From assembly GCA_007117185.1 (NCBI GenBank), contig SKHA01000171.1, positions 1 to 10,002 on the forward strand: a stretch of DNA of 10,002 nt. The letters run 5' to 3'. The notes beneath the pieces were generated by a model. It ran no database searches. It was not told where the DNA came from and saw nothing but the letters and a program-made list of their open reading frames with translations. Positions 1-6,022 of this stretch are shown in pieces (within the stretch, counting starts at the first letter, position 1; every line of letters starts with the position of its first letter). This DNA is from Spirochaeta sp. GTDB taxonomy: Bacteria; Spirochaetota; Spirochaetia; DSM-27196; Alkalispirochaetaceae. The position numbers and the translations under genes are program-made.

Positions 1-216
1 ATCTGGCGCGGACTCGCGGTGCGTCAGGGCACCCCGCAAGCGATGATCGAGTGGATGGAAGATCTCGTAACCAAGGTGTACGAGCACCCCCGCTGGATTG
101 AATTCAACCGGAGCAACGCGATCGCTCCCAGAGCCGTATTTGGCGCTGACTTCAGGAGAATTGTTGACAGAACGATCCAGGTCACCGAATTCTGGCTTGA
201 TCGGCTTGACATGTAG
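1..216 (+). CDS. tctC: Tripartite tricarboxylate transporter substrate-binding protein (TctC family), C-terminal end
   Basis: The reading frame is open from base 1 and ends at TAG 214-216, so only the last 71 residues are present. The fragment begins IWRGLAVRQGTP, which matches the conserved W-R-G-hydrophobic-x-V-x-x-G-T-P segment near the C-terminus of TctC/Bug-type periplasmic binding proteins. An amphipathic helix and a terminal D-F-R-R-I-V...FW segment follow, also usual for the family. Family role: a periplasmic protein that captures a carboxylate such as citrate and delivers it to the TctA/TctB membrane pair. The order tctC-tctB-tctA on one strand supports the call. The substrate cannot be told from this fragment. 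The 5' part, with signal peptide and most of the binding cleft, lies outside the window. Confidence 0.86.
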   Translation: MWRGLAVRQGTPQAMIEWMEDLVTKVYEHPRWIEFNRSNAIAPRAVFGADFRRIVDRTIQVTEFWLDRLDM

Positions 217-227
217 AACATTTCGCC

Positions 228-255
228 CTCCGTGTTGCATGTACGCAACACGGAG
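228..255 (+). other. Perfect hairpin in the tctC-tctB gap (possible partial terminator or mRNA stabiliser)
   Basis: An 11-base arm (228-238, CTCCGTGTTGC) is perfectly complementary to 245-255, with a 6-base loop. It starts 11 bases after the tctC stop codon and is followed by TTTCT, too short a T-run for a strong Rho-independent terminator. Between a binding-protein gene and its membrane subunits, such a stem commonly protects the upstream message from 3' exonucleases or gives partial termination. That role is inferred here; the complementarity is seen directly. Confidence 0.75.
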
Positions 256-277
256 TTTCTGCATCTAAGAGGTACAG

Positions 278-318
278 GAGGGACAAGTAGCCGGATCAGG
301 TTTGGCAGCTTGTCCCTC
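278..318 (+). other. Second perfect stem-loop upstream of the tctB ribosome binding site
   Basis: Bases 278-287 (GAGGGACAAG) are perfectly complementary to 309-318, enclosing a 21-base loop. The 3' arm ends 9 bases before the tctB Shine-Dalgarno. The 5' arm contains part of AGGAGGG (276-282), the same heptamer as the real tctB site at 328-334, but no start codon lies at a suitable distance after the first copy. This could be an inter-cistronic processing or stability element, or a site that loads or stalls ribosomes before tctB. Function is inferred. Confidence 0.6.
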
Positions 319-341
319 ATCATATAAAGGAGGGTTTGTAA

Positions 342-917
342 TTGGCACAAATCGGCAGGTTTTTTGCGGGGCATAATGTGCTCACGCAATTAGTCTTTCT
401 GGGGGTCGTACTCGCGATCGGTTGGCTGGGTCTAAGGCCGTTCAAGAAATTGCGCCGCTATACCGGTCAGATTCTGGTACTGCTCGGAATTCTCTGGATT
501 GGTCTGTTGTTCTACTTCGTTACGTATTCATTTCGCGTCCCCCGTTTTGCTTCGGTTGCAACCACTGGAGCTACCGTTCCCCGTTTCTGGTTCTACGTGC
601 TGATTCCGATTACCCTGCTTGCCTTTATTCCGATGCTGAAGGGCCACGAAGTACCCGATCAGAAATCCGGCAACATCTGGCGATTGGGTGTCGTTTTCGC
701 CGCGCTGGTCTTGAGTCTTCTTTCGTTTCGCTTCATCGGTTATTACATCAGCTCAGCGGTTTTTCTCGTAGTGGTGATGTGGGTGCTGGATTCACGGGAA
801 AAAGTTGAACTGATCGTCGTACCTGTGGGATGGGTGATATTTTCTTACTTTTTCTTTTACCGGCTACTCTATGTCCGCTTGCCCATAGGCACGCTGTTTT
901 CCAGGCTCTTGGGTTAG
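342..917 (+). CDS. tctB: Tripartite tricarboxylate transporter small membrane subunit (TctB family)
   Basis: Encodes 191 residues starting at TTG 342, chosen because AAAGGAGGG (326-334) lies about 7 bases upstream. It is a very hydrophobic protein with membrane segments near residues 13-32, 42-62, 82-99, 112-128, 130-149 and 156-174, and a C-terminal LLYVRLPIGTL, which resembles the short L-P-x-G motif ending TctB proteins. In the family this is the small, poorly conserved membrane partner of TctA in an ion-gradient-driven carboxylate importer. It is somewhat longer at the N-terminus than the typical four-helix TctB core. It sits 125 bases after tctC and 16 bases before tctA, the standard C-B-A order. 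The call rests on membrane topology, the C-terminal motif and neighbours more than on overall sequence. Confidence 0.85.
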   Translation: MAQIGRFFAGHNVLTQLVFLGVVLAIGWLGLRPFKKLRRYTGQILVLLGILWIGLLFYFVTYSFRVPRFASVATTGATVPRFWFYVLIPITLLAFIPMLKGHEVPDQKSGNIWRLGVVFAALVLSLLSFRFIGYYISSAVFLVVVMWVLDSREKVELIVVPVGWVIFSYFFFYRLLYVRLPIGTLFSRLLG

Positions 918-933
918 AAAGGGGTTTGACATC

Positions 934-2424
934 ATGATGGAAATACTAACAAACCTGGGCGGTGGCTTTGGAATCATGTTCACCCCCATGGCGATATTCT
1001 TGTGTCTGCTGGGGGTCTTCGCCGGGATTACCTTCGGGGCCATCCCGGGGATCTCTCCCTCCATGGCGGTGGCGTTGCTGCTGCCCATGACCTTTGCATT
1101 GGAGCCGATATTGGGGATGGTGCTTCTTCTGGGGGCGTATAAAGGAGCCAATTACGGTGGCTCAGTCTCGGCGGTACTCATCAACACACCAGGTACACCC
1201 TCTGCTGCGGTTACCGCCTTCGACGGCTACCCTATGACCAAGACCGGTCGCGTCGGCGAGGCGATGGGAATCTCCCTGTACGCGTCGGTGCTTGGCGGCA
1301 TCATCGGAACGGTTGTGCTGATTATCTTCGCCCGTCCCCTGGCTCTGGTTGCGCTGAGATTCTGGCCTTCAGAGTACTTTGCCCTGACCATACTCGGTCT
1401 TACCACGGTAGCCACAATGGGTGGAAAGAACTGGCAAAAGGCGCTGGTTGCGGTTGTGTTCGGTTTGCTGCTGAACACCATCGGTATGGACCCCATCGCA
1501 GGGACACAACGGTTTACCTTCGGTGACATCCGGCTGCTCGACGGCCTTTCCCTGATCCCTGCCATTATCGGGCTCTTTGCCCTGGGTGAACTGTTCTATA
1601 ACATCGAGCATTACGCCAAAGGTGAAAAATTCGATAAATTGTCCTACAAGCTTCCCAAGTTGAGATACTATCTGACGGTGTGGAAGAACATTCTGCGCTC
1701 CGGCGTGCTGGGTACCATTATCGGGATATTTCCCGGAGCGGGTGGGACCATAGCGGCCTTTATTTCCTACGACGTGGAAAAACGCTTCAGCAAGAAACCG
1801 GAAGAGTTCGGTAAGGGGTCACCGGAGGGTGTGGCCGCTGCGGAATCATCAAACAGCGCTTCTGCCGGCGGTGCACTGGTGCCGCTGCTGGCCCTGGGTA
1901 TCCCCGGTAGTGCCACAGCGGCTGTTCTGCTTGGATCGCTTCTGGTGCACGGTCTGAACCCCGGTCCGGAAATGTTCGTCAAGGAGCCAGAACTGGTCTA
2001 CGGTATGTTCGCGTCCATGTTCATGGCCAACGTGTTTATCCTGCTGGTGGGCCTCCTGGGTTCTGGACTGTTTGTACGGGTAACCGACCTGAAAAAGACC
2101 ATACTCTACCCCCTCATTTTTACGTTCGCCATTGTGGGTAGTTATGCTGTCACTTCCTCCATGTATTCCGTAGTGGTTTGTGTGGTATTTGGGGTAATCG
2201 GTTGGATATTCCGGCGTTACGGGTTCCCCTCCGCGCCGGTTGTTCTGGGAATCGTCCTGGGGAGTCTGGCTGAGCTGAGCTTCCGGCAGGCCCTGATCAT
2301 CGGCGGGATTGAGAGCTTTTACCAGCGTCCCCTCACACTGATCATGCTGACTGTTGCCTTACTGGCAGTATTGACCCCCATCGTGAAAAAGCGTCTGGCC
2401 GATAAGAAGGCACAGGCCAGTTGA
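934..2424 (+). CDS. tctA: Tripartite tricarboxylate transporter large permease subunit (TctA family)
   Basis: Encodes 496 residues, the usual TctA length. The start at ATG 934 follows AAAGGGG (918-924); ATG 937 is an alternative. Family signatures are clear: GAIPGISPS (residues 35-43), Y-K-G-A-N-Y-G-G-S (69-77), NTPGT (84-88), FDGYPM (96-101), and in the second half G-I-F-P-G-A-G-G-T (about 264-272) followed by S-Y-D-V-E-K-R and A-L-G-I-P-G-S-A. The two P-G motifs lie in equivalent positions of the two halves, in keeping with an internal repeat in these 10-12 helix permeases. It forms the transport path across the inner membrane, accepting a carboxylate from TctC and using an ion gradient. 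The gene ends 46 bases from the convergent lysR stop, with no good terminator visible between them. Confidence 0.96.
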   Translation: MMEILTNLGGGFGIMFTPMAIFLCLLGVFAGITFGAIPGISPSMAVALLLPMTFALEPILGMVLLLGAYKGANYGGSVSAVLINTPGTPSAAVTAFDGYPMTKTGRVGEAMGISLYASVLGGIIGTVVLIIFARPLALVALRFWPSEYFALTILGLTTVATMGGKNWQKALVAVVFGLLLNTIGMDPIAGTQRFTFGDIRLLDGLSLIPAIIGLFALGELFYNIEHYAKGEKFDKLSYKLPKLRYYLTVWKNILRSGVLGTIIGIFPGAGGTIAAFISYDVEKRFSKKPEEFGKGSPEGVAAAESSNSASAGGALVPLLALGIPGSATAAVLLGSLLVHGLNPGPEMFVKEPELVYGMFASMFMANVFILLVGLLGSGLFVRVTDLKKTILYPLIFTFAIVGSYAVTSSMYSVVVCVVFGVIGWIFRRYGFPSAPVVLGIVLGSLAELSFRQALIIGGIESFYQRPLTLIMLTVALLAVLTPIVKKRLADKKAQAS

Positions 2425-2470
2425 GATTAAAGATCTCCTGCGTATCCGGGGCGGGGTCGGTCGCGCGGTT

Positions 2471-3394
2471 TCAGGACAGAACGTCCTGGTCCCGGTCCTG
2501 GTAGCGCTCGGTGATCCACTGGCAGAACGTCTGGACAGCCTCGGGAAGGCTGTCGTCTGCCTGGGGGTACACCAGGTTTATAGAGCGGTTCAGGTCCAGA
2601 CTCTGACAGGGGATGGTGTGCAACCACCCGGCTTCTTCCTCCATCGCCACCACCAGTCGGCCAAGGACGGATACGCCGTGGCCGTGGATCACCATGCGCT
2701 TGATCGCCTCGGTGTTGGCAAGTTCCTGGTTCAGGGTTGGCCGCAGCCCCAGGTGCCGAAACCACCGCTCCACCGCACGGCGGGTGAGGGTGTTCTCCGG
2801 CGGGAGGATGAAGCGCTGCTCCGCCAGCTCAGCCGCCGGCGGTTCTCCATCTTGAGCAGCCCAGGGATGGTCCGGAGGCACGATCAGCACCAGCGGGTCC
2901 TGAAGCAGAGCGACGCTGTGAAAACGCGGACGGTTTCGTGAACCGCTGGTCCGACCGACGATTCCTACATCCACACTACCCGAGGAGATCAGATCTTCAA
3001 TCCTGGAGGCGTTCCCGACGGTAATGGAGACGTTTATGTCGCTGCAGGTCCTGCTGAACTCCGCGAGGATCTGCGGCAGCACGTGGATGCTGGGCATGCT
3101 GCTTACCCCGATAGTGAGGGACCGGTTGGTGATGCCCACCGCCTCGGATACCAGGGTGCGGCTCCGGGCAAAAAGATCAAGCAGACCGGTAGCGTGTGGC
3201 AGAAGGGCCTCCCCGGCAGCGGTGAGTTCAATGCTCTGGCCGACTCGGCGAAAGAGCCGGGCACCGTAGGTGTTTTCCAGCTCCCGAATCTGGGCGCTAA
3301 CCGCCGGTTGCGTGTAATAGAGAGCTTCCGCAGCCCTGCTGATACTCTTCAGCCGGGCGACGGTGCAAAAGGCTTTCAGTTTAACGACGTCCAT
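2471..3394 (-). CDS. LysR-type transcriptional regulator
   Basis: Encodes 307 residues on the minus strand, from ATG at 3394 to TGA at 2471-2473; length is typical of LysR regulators. The N-terminal winged helix-turn-helix is textbook: residues 1-60 include FCTVARLKSISRAAEAL, Q-P-A-V-S-A-Q-I-R-E-L-E and LFRR, followed by L-T-A-A-G-E-A-L-L. The C-terminal half (about 90-295) fits the two-lobed periplasmic-binding-protein-like effector domain, with L-V-L-I-V-P-P-D-H-P-W in the expected place. These proteins bind T-N11-A-type operators and respond to a small ligand. The gene is convergent with tctA, so it may sense the transported carboxylate and control the tct operon. This link is inferred from position only. 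Control of itself or of the divergent lipoprotein gene is also possible. Confidence 0.94.
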   Translation of the reverse strand: MDVVKLKAFCTVARLKSISRAAEALYYTQPAVSAQIRELENTYGARLFRRVGQSIELTAAGEALLPHATGLLDLFARSRTLVSEAVGITNRSLTIGVSSMPSIHVLPQILAEFSRTCSDINVSITVGNASRIEDLISSGSVDVGIVGRTSGSRNRPRFHSVALLQDPLVLIVPPDHPWAAQDGEPPAAELAEQRFILPPENTLTRRAVERWFRHLGLRPTLNQELANTEAIKRMVIHGHGVSVLGRLVVAMEEEAGWLHTIPCQSLDLNRSINLVYPQADDSLPEAVQTFCQWITERYQDRDQDVLS

Positions 3395-3404
3395 TACCCG
3401 CAGT

Positions 3405-3428
3405 ATAACAGTTTTTTTGGTACGTTAT
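3405..3428. promoter_or_regulatory. Candidate operator: short dyad in front of the lysR gene
   Basis: ATAAC (3405-3409) and GTTAT (3424-3428) form an inverted repeat with 14 bases between the arms. It begins 11 bases upstream of the lysR start. On the minus strand a TATACT hexamer, a possible -10, overlaps it, although no convincing -35 box lies at the right distance. A dyad here suits LysR autorepression. Arms of 5 bases can arise by chance in this AT-rich gap, so the call is tentative. Confidence 0.3.
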
Positions 3429-3476
3429 CATGGTTCCTCACGATATTCCAGCAATGGATAAATCTGAGTAAAATGG

Positions 3477-3520
3477 TTGACAATAGTCCGGGTCAGATGA
3501 TAATGTACTGAAAATAGGAG
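3477..3520 (+). promoter_or_regulatory. Sigma-70-type promoter and ribosome binding site of the small lipoprotein gene
   Basis: A perfect TTGACA -35 box (3477-3482) is followed after 16 bases by GATAAT (3499-3504), a 5-of-6 match to the -10 consensus. Transcription would start near 3511. AGGAG (3516-3520) lies 11 bases before the ATG at 3532, leaving a very short leader. The 137-base gap 3395-3531 also serves the divergent lysR gene. Confidence 0.75.
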
Positions 3521-3531
3521 TTATTCAGGTT

Positions 3532-3942
3532 ATGAACAAAACAACACGATCCCTTATCAGAACAGCGTTGATCCTCGTCTCCCTTGTGGCGCTCGCCGGC
3601 TGTGTTACCACAGAGTATGTCATCGGTGGAGCCAGCGGAATTGACGGTGATGTTGGCAGGCCCTACGAAATCCTCGGTTATGTCAGCACCGAGATCGTCC
3701 AGCGAGAGGTGATCACCTCAGGACTTATGGATTCGGGAACTGCAGAGTTTTCATTTAACGGGTTCCGCCGCAACCTGCTGGATGCTGCACGCACCACCCA
3801 CAGTAACGTGGACGACGTTATCCGGGTGGTTGTAACGCCTACCCAGCGGATCAGCACCACCAATCTCTTCTTCCTCTCCAGCAGCTCCTTTGAGGGAGGT
3901 GTATACCACGTGGAAGGGCTTGCAATCCGCTACACCGACTGA
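3532..3942 (+). CDS. Small lipoprotein of unknown function
   Basis: Encodes 136 residues from ATG 3532 to TGA 3940-3942. The N-terminus is a clear type II signal peptide: positive residues K3, R6 and R10, a hydrophobic stretch LILVSLVALAG, and the lipobox L21-A-G-C24, so Cys24 is the predicted lipidated residue of a 113-residue mature protein. The mature part alternates short beta-like stretches (Y-E-I-L-G-Y-V-S-T, D-D-V-I-R-V-V-V, Y-H-V-E-G-L-A-I-R-Y) with one helix-like segment (residues about 82-92), suggesting a small alpha/beta fold. It loosely recalls YbjQ/RcsF-like small proteins, but not firmly enough to name. The mature protein contains no lysine. It is monocistronic, with its own strong promoter and terminator. 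Residue +2 is Val, so there is no Asp inner-membrane retention signal by the E. coli rule. Confidence 0.85.
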   Translation: MNKTTRSLIRTALILVSLVALAGCVTTEYVIGGASGIDGDVGRPYEILGYVSTEIVQREVITSGLMDSGTAEFSFNGFRRNLLDAARTTHSNVDDVIRVVVTPTQRISTTNLFFLSSSSFEGGVYHVEGLAIRYTD

Positions 3943-3964
3943 CACGTGAATCTGCCCTGACCCG

Positions 3965-4001
3965 GACCGACGGTTGTCAGCCGTCGGTCTCTTTGTTTCT
4001 T
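3965..4001 (+). terminator. Rho-independent terminator after the small lipoprotein gene
   Basis: A 9-base GC-rich stem (GACCGACGG 3965-3973 with CCGTCGGTC 3981-3989) and 7-base loop are followed by a T-rich tail TCTTTGTTTCTT (3990-4001). It lies 22 bases after the lipoprotein stop codon. The tail overlaps the first two bases of the next -35 box. Confidence 0.88.
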
Positions 4002-4028
4002 GACAACCGGCGGCGCATCCCTAATGAT
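4000..4028 (+). promoter_or_regulatory. Promoter of the PEGA/LRR envelope operon, close to the start codon
   Basis: A perfect TTGACA (4000-4005) is followed, after 17 bases, by AATGAT (4023-4028), a 4-of-6 match to the -10 box. The predicted transcription start, around 4035, nearly coincides with the ATG at 4037, and no Shine-Dalgarno is seen before that ATG. If this is the real promoter, the message would be essentially leaderless. The -35 box is convincing; the -10 is moderate. Confidence 0.5.
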
Positions 4029-4036
4029 TAAGACAC

Positions 4037-6022
4037 ATGGACAGTCTGCGCCGGACGTCTCTGATCTCGGTGTCGCTTCTTCTCCTGGTTTGCTGGGCCG
4101 GTGTTGCCCAGGTGGCGGTGGACCGTGCCCGCGTTCTTGTTCTTCCCGTTCAAAACCTTACCGGTCGCCCCCCAAACGATTCCATTGCCGCCACTACCAC
4201 CAGTACCATGTCCCTTACGCTGCAGTTGATCGGTCGCTATGACCTGGTTGCAACGGAGGGGTTGACCTCCGCCGATGCGTTGCGTCTCACTGTGGACGGG
4301 TTGGACCGTCTGGCAGAGGATCGCGGTGCTGACAGTATCATCTTTGGCACGGTGACTCTGGGACCGACAGGTGAACTTCTCTTTGCGGTGAGTGTCTTCG
4401 ATCGTGCCGCCGGGGAAATCACCGTTGAGGCCCGCTCCCGGGCGGACAGTCTCTTTGAGGTCTTCGATGCCGCGGATGATCTGGTGGCGGACGCGGTGTC
4501 CGGTTTCTCCGGTGAACGCATCGGCTTCGGGAATGTGCAGGTACGCACCACAGAATCCGGAGGCGACTTTCGCCTCTACCTCGACGGTACCCTCGTAGGC
4601 GAGAACGTCGTTTCCATGGATCGTGTCCTTATCGGTGAGCGTCTGGTGGAGATCCGTCAGGTCCGCAGCGGAGTAGAGGTGACGATTCATCAGGAGATGC
4701 TCACCATTCGTGAGAGACAGGTCGCGACGGTCTCGTTCACCCTGCCGGTGCTTCTCCCGGAAGAGATCGCCCGGGAGCGGGCCCTGCGGGAAGCGGTAGC
4801 CTGGCGTTTGGAGGCGGGGTTTGACCCGAACGGGGCAGCTCATCTTCTGGCTGAGTTGGAGCAGGTGTATTCGCAGCTCCCAGCGGGATTTCCCGGGGGG
4901 AGCGAAGAGATTCCCTTCTACCGGGATCGTCTCACCCTGGTGGAGGCAATGCAACAACTGGTTCTCCTGGATCTTGAAGAGCTGGCCCGGGATTCGCGAC
5001 CTCCTGTCCAGCTTTTGGCTGCCGTGCGGACGCCCTGGCAGTTGATATTTGAACAGTATCGTCGGACCGAGCTGGCCGCTGCGATGTCTCCTCCCCCCGC
5101 TGAGGTCCCGGAGTATCGCTTTACTCCCCGACAGCGGCGAGAGCTGGTAGAACGGGAGATCGCCCGAAACGTGGAGGTGCTTACCGCTCTGCTCACCCTG
5201 GAGCGGGCTGCGGTGGAGAACGCCCGCCAGGTGGACCTCATTGACGGCTACAACCAGCTGATTCGCGGCTTGCGCACCAGCTCGCTCTATTACAACGCCT
5301 TCGCCTGGCCCTCGGAGATCACCCGCTCCGGGAATGCTGTGCTGGACTACCAGCGAGCGCTGCAGCGGCGCAGGCCGGCATGGCATTGGGTAGCCGGAGC
5401 CCTCGGGGCAGGGGCCCTGGGCTACGCCGGGTACGTCCAGTTTTCCGACGTACTTCCCAACCTTGAGAATCGGATCAGCGACACCATCTCTCGCTATGAA
5501 GCGTCTGACGATCTCGACGAGATCGTTGACTTGCGGCGAACGCTTGACTTTGACGTCACCCGATTGAATTTGTTGCAGGCAACGGGGGCTGCAGGACTGG
5601 CCGTTGGAGCCACCCTGGTTACCACCGCCGTTATCGGGCGGGTCGTCGCGGCGACGCGCCCTGGCCGGGTGTGGCGCCGGTACCGGGACAACCCCTTTCT
5701 GGACCGCTGGACCGCCGCCGGACTGGAGTACCGCCAGCGCGACCCGGAACGTACCGGGCCACCGACGCTGCTGGTTCTGGGGCGGGAAGAGACCTTTTCC
5801 TCCGGCGGGAAGACCTACACCACACCACAGATTCTCACTGCTTCCGGAAGCGGATGGGAGATCGAGCACGTCACCGGCAGCGGCAGAATCGTGACCGCAG
5901 TGACCCGCGGCGCTGACGGTCAGCCGGTCTACAGCTACGATGACGATGTTGATGGACCAGGGACGTACGTCGTCGCCGCGAACCCGGGGATGCAGATACT
6001 CTACCTGGGAGGACCCCAGTGA
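4037..6022 (+). CDS. Exported PEGA-domain protein with TolB-N/FlgO-like region and two Gly/Ala-rich membrane segments; function unknown
   Basis: Encodes 661 residues. ATG 4037 is the first start after an in-frame TGA (4025-4027) and gives a good signal peptide (residues 1-24, R5-R6 then LISVSLLLLVCW, cleavage near A24). Residues about 30-160 (ARVLVLPVQNLTG, later G-A-D-S-I-I-F-G-T-V) resemble the TolB-N/FlgO-like fold of envelope proteins. Residues about 165-235 look like a PEGA domain (F-R-L-Y-L-D-G-T-L-V-G-E-N and I-G-E-R-L-V-E-I-R). Residues 240-440 are mostly helical and Arg/Glu-rich. Two Gly/Ala-rich hydrophobic segments, about 449-467 and 516-538, flank a 48-residue acidic loop. A beta-rich C-terminal part follows (541-661). 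Composition is odd: one lysine (K592) against about 65 arginines. Stop overlaps the next gene's start. Domain calls are by eye; no enzymatic motif was recognised. Confidence 0.82.
   Translation: MDSLRRTSLISVSLLLLVCWAGVAQVAVDRARVLVLPVQNLTGRPPNDSIAATTTSTMSLTLQLIGRYDLVATEGLTSADALRLTVDGLDRLAEDRGADSIIFGTVTLGPTGELLFAVSVFDRAAGEITVEARSRADSLFEVFDAADDLVADAVSGFSGERIGFGNVQVRTTESGGDFRLYLDGTLVGENVVSMDRVLIGERLVEIRQVRSGVEVTIHQEMLTIRERQVATVSFTLPVLLPEEIARERALREAVAWRLEAGFDPNGAAHLLAELEQVYSQLPAGFPGGSEEIPFYRDRLTLVEAMQQLVLLDLEELARDSRPPVQLLAAVRTPWQLIFEQYRRTELAAAMSPPPAEVPEYRFTPRQRRELVEREIARNVEVLTALLTLERAAVENARQVDLIDGYNQLIRGLRTSSLYYNAFAWPSEITRSGNAVLDYQRALQRRRPAWHWVAGALGAGALGYAGYVQFSDVLPNLENRISDTISRYEASDDLDEIVDLRRTLDFDVTRLNLLQATGAAGLAVGATLVTTAVIGRVVAATRPGRVWRRYRDNPFLDRWTAAGLEYRQRDPERTGPPTLLVLGREETFSSGGKTYTTPQILTASGSGWEIEHVTGSGRIVTAVTRGADGQPVYSYDDDVDGPGTYVVAANPGMQILYLGGPQ

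Noticed and set aside
24..389. Minus-strand open frame across the tctC end and tctB start
   Set aside because: It spans the hairpin-rich gap, is antisense to supported genes and has no motif.
2423..2437. Possible terminator between tctA and lysR (GAGAT / ATCTC)
   Set aside because: The stem is only 5 bases with no T-run on either side; the 46-base convergent gap has no better candidate.
2618..2941. Plus-strand open frames opposite lysR
   Set aside because: They overlap the regulator antisense, lack ribosome binding sites and are compositionally shadow-like.
3532..3942. Naming the small lipoprotein as a YbjQ/RcsF-type protein
   Set aside because: Only the general pattern of strands and one helix is similar; no diagnostic residues could be matched by eye.
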